Positions 29,330 through 39,068 of a DNA stretch of 64,000 bases are shown piece by piece (positions within the stretch are counted from its first letter, which is position 1; every line of letters starts with the position of its first letter). Location: positions 1-64,000 of the forward strand of contig JAFDXG010000049.1 of assembly GCA_018268105.1 (NCBI GenBank). The letters run 5' to 3'. The notes under the pieces are model-generated. The model was not told where the DNA came from, did no database searches, and worked only from the letters and a program-made list of their open reading frames with translations. The DNA comes from Bacteroidota bacterium. Its GTDB lineage: Bacteria; Bacteroidota; Bacteroidia; Chitinophagales; Chitinophagaceae. Position numbers and translations under genes: made by a program.

Positions 29330-31567
29330 ATGAAAAATTTTGCATCAGCTATTGCTACAAAACTCAATATACGCACACAGCAGACAGAAGTTGTGTTATC
29401 ATTACTCGAGGAAGGTGCTACTATACCTTTTATTGCACGGTACCGTAAAGATAAAACCGGTGCTTTGGACGAAGTAATAATACAGCATATACAGGATGAA
29501 GCCAAAACACTCAAAGTATTTGAAGAAAGAAAAACTGCTATCGAAAAATCTATTTCCGAACAGGATAAAATGACTGACGCCTTGCAGCAAAAACTGAATG
29601 CTGCCACTACCCTTACCGAACTGGAGGATATATACTTGCCCTATAAACCTAAAAGGAAAACAAAAGCACAAACAGCCCGGGAAAACGGACTGGAACCTTT
29701 AGCTGTAATTGTGCTTGAGCAAAAAGCAACCGACCTGCAAAATATCGCTGCAAAATATCTAAATGACAAAGTGAAGACTATAGAAGATGCGCAGCAGGGA
29801 GCAAGAGATATTATAGCAGAGCAAATCAATGAAGATGCACAACTGCGGGCAAAAATACGCAGGCTTTTTGAAGGAAAAGCTTTGGTGCATAGTAAGGTTG
29901 TAACAGACAAAGAAACGGAAGGTATCAAATACAGGGATTATTTTGATTACAGCGAAGCTGTGATGAAGATGCCTTCTCACAGGGCGCTGGCAGTATTGCG
30001 TGGATTTGTAGAGGGGATACTGCGAATATCTATTGAACCGGAAGAAGAATCGGCTCTAGCGGTAATAGAAGATATATATGTGAAAGGAACAAATGATTGT
30101 AGTGCACAGGTAAAGAAAGCAGTAAAAGATGCCTACCGGAGATTGCTGCAACCTGCATTGGAAACGGAGTTTCGTACATTGATCAAGCAACGTTCCGATG
30201 AAGAAGCAATTAATGTATTTGCCGAGAATCTGAAGCAATTATTACTCAGTGCTCCGCTTGGCGGGAAACGGGTTCTGGCTATAGACCCCGGGTACAGAAC
30301 AGGTTGCAAGGTGGTATGTCTTGATGAGACCGGTACTTTGAAAATGAACGACCTCATATATGTGCATGAGCCGGCTAAACTCATGAATTCTGAATATACG
30401 ATAAGACATCTTGTGGAGCAATATCGAATTGAAGCCATTGCTATCGGAGATGGTACTGCAGGGCGGGAAACCGAGCAATTTATCAAGAAACTAAACATGG
30501 GTTTGCCGGTGTTTCTGGTAAATGAAGATGGAGCTTCGGTATATTCTGCTTCCGAAACAGCAAGGGAAGAATTTCCAAACCAGGATATCACAGTACGCGG
30601 TGCTGTAAGTATCGGCCGGAGGTTGATGGATCCATTGGCTGAACTGGTAAAGATTGATCCCAAAAGTATTGGTGTAGGACAATACCAGCATGATGTTAAC
30701 CAGTACAGGTTAAAAGAAAGGTTAGACCAAACCGTGGTAAGCTGTGTGAACCAGGTAGGGGTGAACTTAAATACGGCGAGTAAACATTTGCTTGCATACG
30801 TGAGTGGTATTGGAACTACACTTGCAGAAAATATTGTCGCTTTTCGAACAGAATCGGGAGGCTTTACCGGAAGGAACCAGTTGCTCAAAGTGCCGAGGCT
30901 TGGAGGGAAGGCTTATGAGCAATGTGCCGGTTTTTTGAGGATTAACGGTGGAAGCAATCTGCTGGATGGAAGTGCAGTACACCCTGAAGCATACCCATTG
31001 GTAGAGCAGATGGCAGCAGATTGCAATGTACAGGTGAAAGAACTTGTCGGCAATGAAGATTTGATAAACAACATACCCATAAAGAAGTATATAACTGAAC
31101 AGTTTGGGGAACATACGATTAAAGATATACTGAGGGAATTACGCAAACCGGGACTTGATCCGCGCAGTGAAGTACAACAGTTTGAATTTGCTTCTATTTA
31201 TAGTATTGATGATGTGGAGATTGGGATGGTGGTGCCAGGTATTGTGACCAATATTACACGGTTTGGGGCTTTTGTAGATATAGGTGTAAAGCAGGATGGT
31301 TTGGTACATGTATCGGAGATAGCTCATAGGTATATTGAAGACCCCAATGAGGCACTTAAACTTAATGATAAGGTGATGGTAAAAGTTTTGGATGTAGATA
31401 AGCTTCGCAAACGCATTACACTCTCTATAAAACAAACACAGGATATGCCACAGCAGGGAGGAGAAAGGCGAAATAGGAGTGTAAGCAGCAATACCAAACC
31501 GGCTGATCTTTCACCGGCTTCAATGAGTGATGCATTGAACGCCCTGAAGAAGAAATTTGGACGATAA
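29330..31567 (+). CDS. tex: Tex-family RNA-binding transcription accessory protein
   Basis: The 745-residue protein has the full Tex layout: an N-terminal helical region (residues 1-190), a YqgF/RNase H-like domain (VLAIDPGYRTGCKV near residue 318), helix-hairpin-helix repeats (LAYVSGIGTTLAENIV and LLKVPRLGGKAYEQCAGFL, about residues 480-540), and an S1 RNA-binding domain (GMVVPGIVTNITRFGAFVDI, about 635-705). The last 40 residues are basic and low-complexity. It binds nucleic acid near RNA polymerase and is not essential in most bacteria studied. It stands alone, with no clear terminator downstream. Confidence 0.96.
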   Translation: MKNFASAIATKLNIRTQQTEVVLSLLEEGATIPFIARYRKDKTGALDEVIIQHIQDEAKTLKVFEERKTAIEKSISEQDKMTDALQQKLNAATTLTELEDIYLPYKPKRKTKAQTARENGLEPLAVIVLEQKATDLQNIAAKYLNDKVKTIEDAQQGARDIIAEQINEDAQLRAKIRRLFEGKALVHSKVVTDKETEGIKYRDYFDYSEAVMKMPSHRALAVLRGFVEGILRISIEPEEESALAVIEDIYVKGTNDCSAQVKKAVKDAYRRLLQPALETEFRTLIKQRSDEEAINVFAENLKQLLLSAPLGGKRVLAIDPGYRTGCKVVCLDETGTLKMNDLIYVHEPAKLMNSEYTIRHLVEQYRIEAIAIGDGTAGRETEQFIKKLNMGLPVFLVNEDGASVYSASETAREEFPNQDITVRGAVSIGRRLMDPLAELVKIDPKSIGVGQYQHDVNQYRLKERLDQTVVSCVNQVGVNLNTASKHLLAYVSGIGTTLAENIVAFRTESGGFTGRNQLLKVPRLGGKAYEQCAGFLRINGGSNLLDGSAVHPEAYPLVEQMAADCNVQVKELVGNEDLINNIPIKKYITEQFGEHTIKDILRELRKPGLDPRSEVQQFEFASIYSIDDVEIGMVVPGIVTNITRFGAFVDIGVKQDGLVHVSEIAHRYIEDPNEALKLNDKVMVKVLDVDKLRKRITLSIKQTQDMPQQGGERRNRSVSSNTKPADLSPASMSDALNALKKKFGR

Positions 31568-32100
31568 GTAGTATTTTCTTTAATGTCCTAAAAATAATTG
31601 CCTGTAACTAAAATAGTATTGGAAATTTCTTTTTAATTAAGTAGATTGTCACAAATTAATACCCCAACAATACAGAATAGATCATAGAGTAACATTATTG
31701 TACTGTACCCCGATTCAGTTACATAATGTTTTTTAAAAGGTTAAACTATTTCGACGGAAGTAATCTTTGAAGTTCAAAGCTTCTGCGTACACAGGTACTC
31801 TATAGTAGACAATAATCCTTCCCTGTTCATAAACTTCTTCGGGTATATATTATACCAGATACCATCCCAATATCTTAAGCTGCAGATTCTTTTACATAAT
31901 CCGGCAATAATCTCAGGAAAACTTTTTCTGTAGCTGATAGATAATCATACCCCAAACCTTGAAAGTTTATTTTACCAATATTTTTTTAAAAGCCCCTGTG
32001 CAACTGTGCCGTTGTCTTAAAATCCAGTAGGTCCATTCCATTCAGTAGCGTATTTGGTAAACTATATTGTAGGACTTAAACGATTTTAAATCATTATACT
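31568..32100 (-). other. Gene-free stretch with possible decayed coding sequence
   Basis: About 530 bases lie between tex and the CHAT gene. On the minus strand the frame ending at TAA 31875-31877 reads KINFQGLGYDYLSATEKVFL and then LRLLPDYVKESAA. It is interrupted by an in-frame TAA at 31986-31988 and resumes upstream for about 29 codons (LPNTLLNGMDLLDFKTTAQL). A second protein-like run near 31730-31850 (YEQGRIIVYYRVPVYAEALN) is in another frame. No family is recognised. No intact gene is present. Confidence 0.3.
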
Positions 32101-33744
32101 ATGTTATTTCTGCCAGGAACCAGAAGAGGTTCCAAACTTTCAATAGTGCTACTATTGTTTTGCATAGGGGTACTGGTTTTGCTGCCCGACACCCATCCAT
32201 TTGCTAAGTCCTTTCCTTTGGGTAATAATACCTATATACCCGGAACAAATTTAAATAGTCCTGATAATAAAACACGGTATAGCCGTAATATCTTATTATC
32301 CCCAGCTTATGCGGATTCATTAGTCGCTGTATATATTAATAAGTGTTACGATCTGGAACAGGTTTATGCAAAAAATACAGAGGTATCAATTTGGAAATCG
32401 TTTATGACTTTATGTGAACAAATTGAATCATTGGCAGATAATGTTACCCGTTCCGATTTTACTATGATTGAAAAAGACAGGATTCTACTACAATTTCAAA
32501 AATTTTATACACTTGCCATTAAAATATGTTACCAGGCTAATGATGTATCACGCTTATTTCATTATATAGAATTGAGCAGATTATTGCACGATCCGGAAAT
32601 GAATTTTGCTGCAACGACCATAAGTCTGGACAGGCTTCAACATGAGTTGTTAAAAAAACGGCAACAGTTTTTAAGCTATTTTGAAGATGGTGATTGTATT
32701 TATGCATTGTATTTAAATGGGAAAGATAATACCTGTAAGCGAATTGATTTTCCCGGCTATCTGGATACTGTTCGGCAATTCAATGCTTTATGTTCCGACA
32801 GGCAATTGCTCAATGCAAATTATTTCAACTATGCCCGTATTGCTTATTTGCTGTATCAAAAGTTGATTGCTCCGGTGAACGTAAATCCAGGAAATTTAAT
32901 GATATCGCCCGGAAAACATTTTATCCCGTTTGATGCACTTACTACAGATAGGGAAGGAGGTGATTTTTTATTATATCATTTTGCCATCAGCTATACCCAT
33001 TCGGCCACAAGGCAATTTCTAATACCTGAACATTCCTCAATAGGGGATATAGATTTTTTGGGAATAGCTCCTGAATTTTACTCATCCAATGTGGCACTTC
33101 CTCGTTTGTTTGGCGCAGTGAAATCATTGCAAAAAATTGAAGATTGTTTTGCAAATGCTGCGATACTGTCACAACAAACTGCTTCCAGAAAATCTTTTTT
33201 GAGATCTATGGGAAATTGTAGTGTATTGCACATCTATTCTCATGCAGGGGTACATAGTACGCAGCCTGTTTTGTTTTTGCATGATAACCCTGTTTATATG
33301 GATGATATCAATCTGGCCAAACAAAACCGGTTGCAACTTATTTTTTTGGCAGGATGTGAAACTGCAGTTGCGGGAATTGGGAATGGTATTGAAAATTATA
33401 GTTTGGCTGACAAGTTTGTTTATGCAGGTGTACCTAGTACTATTGCAACTTTATGGCAGGTGGAAAACAAAGCGGTATACACCATCAGTGAAACATTTTA
33501 CCGGTTATTGAAATTGGGTGTGCCCAGGAATCAGGCATTACAACAAGCAAAAATAGAATTTGTAAAGAAAAGAATAAAAGCAAATCAATTGCCTTATTTC
33601 TGGGCATCTGTAATATTGTTTGGTGATACAACGCCTTTAACTTCCACTCCTGCAAAACAGAATATGTTTAGCTTTGCCGCTATTTTAAATATCGGATTAT
33701 TTGCTTTTTCCCGCAGGCTGGTGCATAATGCTGGAAATAGATGA
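32101..33744 (+). CDS. Exported CHAT-domain (caspase-like) protein
   Basis: The 547-residue protein begins with a basic N-terminus and a hydrophobic segment (residues about 13-30, ending near PFAKS), so it is probably exported or anchored. A helical region of about residues 65-185 follows, without clear TPR repeats. The C-terminal CHAT domain (about 250-525) has the protease dyad histidine H381 in HIYSHAG and cysteine C419 in LAGCETAVAG, plus the downstream ADKFVYAGVPSTIATLWQV segment. CHAT proteins are separase/caspase-like peptidases. A short stretch after residue 525 is hydrophobic. No partner or substrate gene is adjacent, so its role is unknown. Confidence 0.85.
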   Translation: MLFLPGTRRGSKLSIVLLLFCIGVLVLLPDTHPFAKSFPLGNNTYIPGTNLNSPDNKTRYSRNILLSPAYADSLVAVYINKCYDLEQVYAKNTEVSIWKSFMTLCEQIESLADNVTRSDFTMIEKDRILLQFQKFYTLAIKICYQANDVSRLFHYIELSRLLHDPEMNFAATTISLDRLQHELLKKRQQFLSYFEDGDCIYALYLNGKDNTCKRIDFPGYLDTVRQFNALCSDRQLLNANYFNYARIAYLLYQKLIAPVNVNPGNLMISPGKHFIPFDALTTDREGGDFLLYHFAISYTHSATRQFLIPEHSSIGDIDFLGIAPEFYSSNVALPRLFGAVKSLQKIEDCFANAAILSQQTASRKSFLRSMGNCSVLHIYSHAGVHSTQPVLFLHDNPVYMDDINLAKQNRLQLIFLAGCETAVAGIGNGIENYSLADKFVYAGVPSTIATLWQVENKAVYTISETFYRLLKLGVPRNQALQQAKIEFVKKRIKANQLPYFWASVILFGDTTPLTSTPAKQNMFSFAAILNIGLFAFSRRLVHNAGNR

Positions 33745-33995
33745 TTTGCTGTCATTTTCCTGTATCTTTTTATCTTGAAAACCCGAAAAAAGGAAATTGA
33801 GTTTTCCATATTTCTATCTTTTACAATTGATGATTTATTGAATCGGGTTGCTATTTTCTATTACTCCGTCACATTGGTTTTGAAATCAGCACGAAATGAA
33901 TAATTAAACTGGAATGATGTTCTTGACATGAAATCTGTTAGTCACTATGCTTTTAACAAACTATATGAAGTAGATTTTTGATAAACTGTATGGAA

Positions 33996-34667
33996 TCATT
34001 GCGTCCAAAAGATTTCCATAATGGAAGGGTTCTTTTTCAATTCAACAATTACATCTTCGATCTTTGTAAGATCTGTACTGTCAAACTTAAGTTGAAAAAC
34101 TGACTCCTCATCGTCTCTCTCAACAGATAGAGTATGAATTTTTAAATCTGTATTATCAAGTAAAATTTTGAGAATTGCAGTATTATTTACATTCAGTTTT
34201 GTAACAATCCTTAATGTTTTTTGTTTGAACTTCTGGGAGTAAGCCTGTTCTAAGGGTTGTAAGGCCCAAAGTATAATAAGAGCAATTACTGTTGTGGCAC
34301 CTGCGGCAAAATACAAACCACTGCCTGTGGCAAGACCAATTGCGGCAACGGTCCATAATCCTGAAGCTGTTGTGAGCCCGCGGATTGTTCCTTGCTTTAA
34401 TAGCAGGATAGTTCCTGCACCAATAAACCCAATTCCGCTAATTACCTGTGCTGCAATTCGCGAAGGATCGAGCACAACATGATCAGCACCCAGGATATCT
34501 GAAAACCCAAACGTAGAAACAATCATAATCAGGCATGAACCCACACATACCATCATGTGTGTTCTCATACCGGCCGCCCAATCTTTTCTTTGTCTTTCCA
34601 GTCCTATTAATGCTCCAAATAAGGAAGCTAAGGATAAACGTATTAATATTTCGCTCCAACTAAGCAT
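33996..34667 (-). CDS. MgtC/SapB-family membrane protein
   Basis: The 223-residue protein has an N-terminal membrane domain with four to five helices (about residues 5-145). It includes the family features LFGALIGLERQRKDWAAGMR and ISGIGFIGAGTILL plus GLTTASGLWTVAAIGLA. A cytoplasmic ACT-like C-terminal domain covers about residues 150-223. MgtC proteins help bacteria cope with low Mg and modulate the F-ATPase or phosphate metabolism in pathogens; many environmental homologues are uncharacterised. It is transcribed alone on the minus strand, with a GC-rich palindromic island upstream. Confidence 0.9.
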   Translation of the reverse strand: MLSWSEILIRLSLASLFGALIGLERQRKDWAAGMRTHMMVCVGSCLIMIVSTFGFSDILGADHVVLDPSRIAAQVISGIGFIGAGTILLLKQGTIRGLTTASGLWTVAAIGLATGSGLYFAAGATTVIALIILWALQPLEQAYSQKFKQKTLRIVTKLNVNNTAILKILLDNTDLKIHTLSVERDDEESVFQLKFDSTDLTKIEDVIVELKKNPSIMEIFWTQ

Positions 34668-34784
34668 TCTGCATCGCCTGTTTGTTTGAATGATATTGCA
34701 GTATAAGCCAAATTAAAATCTGCTATATAAAGATATAATTTTATACACGAGGAATACTTTGTAAAAGATTAACAGGTATATATA

Positions 34785-34880
34785 AAATTTTCGCCGGCGG
34801 GTGGCGACATCCGCCAGTGAGAGCCGCTACCGGTAGGTGTCCCCTCCGACCGGATATTTTCAATATTCGAAAATTTGAAA
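34785..34880. repeat. GC-rich palindromic island, number 1
   Basis: AAATTTTCG near 34787-34795 is inverted as CGAAAATTT near 34868-34876. Between them are about 65 GC-rich bases with nested symmetry: CTACCGGTAG (a perfect 10-base palindrome near 34838), GGCGG/CCGCC arms near 34800 and 34817, and ACCGG/CCGGT pairs. The contrast with the surrounding AT-rich DNA is sharp. It lies between the permease stop and mgtC. It may be a dispersed palindromic repeat or a structured RNA; only one such copy is visible here. Confidence 0.5.
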
Positions 34881-34891
34881 TGAGCCCAAGG

Positions 34892-37468
34892 TTAACCTGT
34901 TGTTCTAAGCACTTCAAGTGGGGATCGGTTTAATATTCCATTACTGTTGACAAGTCCGGTGACAACTGTAAGCAGGCATACCAACACAAAGAGCAGCAGT
35001 ATGTACAATAATGGCGGAGTAAATTCAGTATCAAAAACAAAATATGCTAATCCATAACCCGCTATCAATGCCAGTAATATACCAGTAAAAGCTGCCAGTG
35101 CACCAAGGAAAAAGTACTCCAGTGTAGTAATAATAAATATCTGTTTTCGACTACCGCCAAGGGTACGCAGTAAGACGCTTTCCTGTAGCCGCTGGTATTT
35201 GCTGATAAGTACAGAAGATATTAGCACTACCAGTCCGGTTACAATACTGAAACCTGCCATAAACCGTATTACAAAACTGATCTTGCTCATTATGTCATTG
35301 AGCACGTGCAGCACAAGTCCGAGATCTATAATAGATACATTAGGATATTGCTTCACCATTGCCTGCTGAAATTTGGCAGATATTTCCTGGGAGGGTACGC
35401 GGGTGAGTAACACTTTAAATTTAGGGGCATCTTCCAGTACTCCTTTGGGAAATACAACCAGGAAATTGGTTTGTATACCGCTCCAGTTCACGTCTCGAAG
35501 GCTGCCTGCTATTGTTTGCATTAATGCACCCTGTACATTGAAGGTGAGTGTGTCTCCTAAGTGGACGCCACTTCTTCTGGCAAAATTTTTTTCCAGTGAA
35601 ATGAGAGGGAGTCCATTCCCTGATGCCTCTCCCTGCCATTTGCCTGCAGTTAGTTTCTCAGATGGTGTCAGCGAATCCCTGTAGGTAACACGATATTCTC
35701 TTGAAAACAACCAATAGCTTAGTCCTTTACTGGTGTCCTTTTTGGCCTCTTCAGCATTTATTCCATTCACTTCCTCCAGTCTCATATTCACTATAGGTAC
35801 CGTTTCTTTTACCGGCATATTAAAATCCCGAACTAAATTCATTATAGCCGCCTCTTGTTTATCCTGAATATCAAAAAGGACAATATTGGGCTGATGTGCT
35901 CCTGTGGACATATTGATCCGATTAAGCAATATTGATTGCACAAATATCAACGTACAGATAAGTGCTGTACCAAGACCGATGGAAATGATGAGTATGGCAG
36001 TTTGGTTATTGGGGCGATACAAATTAGCCAATCCCTGCCGCCACAGATAGCTCCATGAAGAAGGAAAATATTTGTGTACCATCCACATTAGCGTATGAGC
36101 TAAAGCAGTTAAAGCGAGTAATGAAACGGCGATGTATAATGAAAAGGATAATGCTCTTTGCCAGTTGTGCAATTGTATCAATGTAAAACCGAATACGAAG
36201 AGAGCAATTAAGATATAAATAATCCAACGTAGCAAATCTTTTTGCCTGCCTGATGTTTCGTATGAAATTCGAATAGCACTTAGCGGAGAAACTTTCCGGA
36301 TGGAAAGTAAAGGAAGTAAAGCAAACAAGATTGAAACAACAATACCAAGTATAATGCCCTGCCCCGCAGCAGTCCATGATACAGGGGTACTGATTTTTAC
36401 CGGTAGCAGGTCTTTTAATACTATCGGTAGCATTTGTTGTATAACCACGCCAAGCGCAGCACCGGCAATAGCTCCCATACAACCTGCACCGGCTATCTGC
36501 AGCAAAAAGATTAAAAATGCCTGTGATGATTTCACACCAAGACAACGCAGGATGGCAATACTGTTGACCTTTTCCTTTATATATACATGAACTGCACTTG
36601 CTACACCGGTGCAGCCGAGTAGTAATGCGATAAAACCTACCAGTGAAAGAAACCTGGTGAGATCCGTGAATGATCTTCCTGTGTCTTCTTTCCTGCTTTG
36701 AATGGTTTCATACCTAAGATTATTTGCTTCGAGTTGGGGCTTTATACGGGAAACTAATTCTTCAACATTTGTTGACGGGTTGAACCTGATAAAGTACCGG
36801 TAACTAATGCGGCTGCCTTTTTGTGCAAGATCTGTTTGAGGCATATACTGCAAAGGAATATATACAACAGGAGCTACAGAAGCAGACAGCCCGGTTTGTC
36901 CGGGTGCAAGAATTAGTTTACCTGCAATTGCAAAACTCACACTGCCTATTTTAACTGAGTCGCCTATATGCGCACCATATTGCAACATTAATGTTTCATC
37001 CACCAATGCTTCTTGCTTGTTGCGAAAGCTTTGACCTGCTGATGCCGGTTCTGTTTCGAGCGTGCCATAATAAGGGAATGCACCCTTTAATGCCCGAATC
37101 TCAGTTAGTCTTGTACCGCCCGTTTTTGTAAAAAGAATCATTGAAGCAAAACTCTGTTGTGATGACCTTTGCCCGCCCAGGGAATCAAGCATTTCCCTGA
37201 TTTCAGGGGTTGAGGGTTGATTGCCTGATATTTCTAAATCGGCTCCCAGTAACTCAGCCGCCTGTTGCTCAATTTCATTGTGCAGATTATTGCCAAGTGA
37301 GTAGATGGCAACAAGTGCTGCAATCCCAAGTATAACGGATGATATAAAAAGGAATAATCTCGGGCGACTGTGTCTGCTATCTCGCCATGCCATCTGCAGC
37401 AGCCAGGGGAAGTTATAGCCCCTGTCTCGCATTCCTGATTTATTGAATGAATTGGTATGGTGATTCAT
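34892..37468 (-). CDS. FtsX-like ABC transporter permease (YbbP type)
   Basis: The 858-residue inner-membrane protein has two FtsX-type halves. An N-terminal helix (residues about 38-62) is followed by a periplasmic domain and a three-helix FtsX block (about 275-405, LSLVGFIALLLGCTGVASAV). Two further helices, a second periplasmic domain and a final FtsX block (about 735-850) complete it. This large layout is that of E. coli YbbP and related extractor permeases acting with a LolD-like ATPase. The ATPase gene precedes it by 12 bases on the same strand. A TesA-like esterase is coded divergently beyond that, as at the E. coli ybbA-ybbP/tesA locus. The substrate is unknown. Confidence 0.9.
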   Translation of the reverse strand: MNHHTNSFNKSGMRDRGYNFPWLLQMAWRDSRHSRPRLFLFISSVILGIAALVAIYSLGNNLHNEIEQQAAELLGADLEISGNQPSTPEIREMLDSLGGQRSSQQSFASMILFTKTGGTRLTEIRALKGAFPYYGTLETEPASAGQSFRNKQEALVDETLMLQYGAHIGDSVKIGSVSFAIAGKLILAPGQTGLSASVAPVVYIPLQYMPQTDLAQKGSRISYRYFIRFNPSTNVEELVSRIKPQLEANNLRYETIQSRKEDTGRSFTDLTRFLSLVGFIALLLGCTGVASAVHVYIKEKVNSIAILRCLGVKSSQAFLIFLLQIAGAGCMGAIAGAALGVVIQQMLPIVLKDLLPVKISTPVSWTAAGQGIILGIVVSILFALLPLLSIRKVSPLSAIRISYETSGRQKDLLRWIIYILIALFVFGFTLIQLHNWQRALSFSLYIAVSLLALTALAHTLMWMVHKYFPSSWSYLWRQGLANLYRPNNQTAILIISIGLGTALICTLIFVQSILLNRINMSTGAHQPNIVLFDIQDKQEAAIMNLVRDFNMPVKETVPIVNMRLEEVNGINAEEAKKDTSKGLSYWLFSREYRVTYRDSLTPSEKLTAGKWQGEASGNGLPLISLEKNFARRSGVHLGDTLTFNVQGALMQTIAGSLRDVNWSGIQTNFLVVFPKGVLEDAPKFKVLLTRVPSQEISAKFQQAMVKQYPNVSIIDLGLVLHVLNDIMSKISFVIRFMAGFSIVTGLVVLISSVLISKYQRLQESVLLRTLGGSRKQIFIITTLEYFFLGALAAFTGILLALIAGYGLAYFVFDTEFTPPLLYILLLFVLVCLLTVVTGLVNSNGILNRSPLEVLRTTG

Positions 37469-37480
37469 TGTATAATTAAG

Positions 37481-38170
37481 TTATTCGTGTAGTCCCTGGG
37501 AATCAGAAATAATCCTTCCACCCTTCAGTTCTAAAATACGCTGTGTTTTTGCAGAAAGCTCCCGGTCGTGTGTTACCAGTACAAGGGTTGTCCCTGCTTC
37601 CGAGTTGAGATCGAAAAGAAGTTGAACAATTATGCTGCTGGTATCTGCATCGAGGTTGCCTGTTGGCTCATCTGCAAATAAAATGATCGGATTACTGGAA
37701 AAGGCCCTGGCAATGGATACCCGTTGCTGTTCTCCACCACTCAACTGCAGAGGATAATGATGGATACGGTTGGTAAGTCCGACTTTTTCCAACAATGCCA
37801 TCGCTCTGTCTTTTATTTTTTTCTCACCCCGAAGCTCAAGTGGGACCATTACATTTTCTAATGCTGTGAGGGTAGGGATGAGTTGGAAATTTTGAAATAT
37901 AAAACCCACATATTTATTTCTAATAATAGCCAGTTGATCTTCGTTCAATATATTTAATGTCTTATGCTGCAATTCTACCGTGCCTGCAGAAGCCCGGTCT
38001 AGCCCTGCGCATAATCCGAGTAATGTTGTTTTACCGCTGCCGGAGGGGCCTACGATAGAGATAATAGATGCTCGTTCTACTGAGAAATTTAAATTATCCA
38101 ACACGGTTAGTTCTCTGTCGCCACTTTTATATGTCTTACTTACATTGGTGAGTTTGAGAATCGTATCCAT
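37481..38170 (-). CDS. ABC transporter ATPase (LolD/YbbA type)
   Basis: The 229-residue ATPase has Walker [10 protein letters not shown] near residue 40, a Q-loop at [12 protein letters not shown], the ABC signature [14 protein letters not shown], Walker [13 protein letters not shown], and the H-loop in LVTHDRE. The closest family is the MacB/LolD/YbbA group that energises FtsX-type permeases. It is the first gene of the ATPase-permease pair and lies divergent from the esterase with an 89-base gap that should hold both promoters. Confidence 0.95.
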   Translation of the reverse strand: MDTILKLTNVSKTYKSGDRELTVLDNLNFSVERASIISIVGPSGSGKTTLLGLCAGLDRASAGTVELQHKTLNILNEDQLAIIRNKYVGFIFQNFQLIPTLTALENVMVPLELRGEKKIKDRAMALLEKVGLTNRIHHYPLQLSGGEQQRVSIARAFSSNPIILFADEPTGNLDADTSSIIVQLLFDLNSEAGTTLVLVTHDRELSAKTQRILELKGGRIISDSQGLHE

Positions 38171-38259
38171 ATCATCTATTTTTGCTAAGCTTAAGAATAA
38201 AATTACCTGAATTATCAGGTTAATTACTGATTGTTCTGAATATTTAATAAACTATTTAA

Positions 38260-38943
38260 ATGAATAAATTGTATTCTGCATTCTTTTTCATAATACTAAC
38301 GGGAATGATTGCCTGCAAGAATGGCGAATTGAAAAAGCCCGAAACTTCTGAACCTGACACCCCCCGGGAAGTTTCAAAAGATGCATTACCCAAGTCAAAG
38401 ACTATAATTTTTTTCGGCAATAGTTTAACTGCAGGTTATGGTGTGGATCCTTCAGAAGCTTTCCCAGCCCTGATCCAGGGAATCATTGATTCACTTGGTT
38501 TGCAATATAAAGTCGTCAATGCAGGTGTTAGTGGTGAAACCACCGCCGGTGGAAATAGCAGAATTGACTGGGTGCTACACCAACCGGTAGATGTATTTGT
38601 GCTTGAACTGGGTGGTAATGACGGGTTACGTGGGATATCACCTGCGGAAACCAAAAAAAATCTGCAGACTATTATTAATAAAGTACGCTCAAAATATCCA
38701 GGTACAAAAATTGTGCTTGCCGGGATGCAGATACCGCCGAATATGGGTCAACGATATACAGGTGCATTTAAACAGATATATCCTGACCTTGCAAAGGAGA
38801 ATAATATAACATTGATCCCATTTCTGTTGGATCATGTGGGTGGCGATCCGGCACTCAATCAGCCTGACGGCATACATCCAACAGCGTCAGGACATAAAAT
38901 TGTAGCTGAAAATGTGTGGAAAGAGCTTAAAGGTATATTGTAG
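38260..38943 (+). CDS. TesA-like SGNH-hydrolase lipoprotein (arylesterase/lysophospholipase)
   Basis: The 227-residue protein has a lipoprotein signal with lipid cysteine C19 (GMIAC). The SGNH/GDSL hydrolase fold has nucleophile S55 in FFGNSLTAGYG, oxyanion glycine and Asn in NAGVSGET and LGGNDGLRG, and the D203/H206 pair in QPDGIHPT. The first block has N in place of D of GDSL, which many arylesterase relatives tolerate. E. coli TesA has the same architecture and the same divergent neighbours ybbA-ybbP. It probably cleaves acyl esters in the periplasm. It differs from TesA by lipid anchoring. Confidence 0.88.
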   Translation: MNKLYSAFFFIILTGMIACKNGELKKPETSEPDTPREVSKDALPKSKTIIFFGNSLTAGYGVDPSEAFPALIQGIIDSLGLQYKVVNAGVSGETTAGGNSRIDWVLHQPVDVFVLELGGNDGLRGISPAETKKNLQTIINKVRSKYPGTKIVLAGMQIPPNMGQRYTGAFKQIYPDLAKENNITLIPFLLDHVGGDPALNQPDGIHPTASGHKIVAENVWKELKGIL

Positions 38944-39068
38944 TATCTGTGGTTTAATATTGAGTTCATCATCATATAATTGTGATATATTGCTGTTGGG
39001 AAAATCTTTACCTGGGAGATTCAGGGATAGTGTTTGGTTTATTTGTTTTAACAGAAAATAATTTGATT

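Noticed and set aside
30133-30888. 251-codon minus-strand frame
   Set aside because: It is exactly antisense to the well-supported tex gene and its Ser/Pro/Thr/Phe-rich composition is that of a frame shadow.
36024-36545. 173-codon minus-strand frame
   Set aside because: It lies within the FtsX permease gene in another frame and is rich in Cys, Arg and Tyr with no domain pattern.
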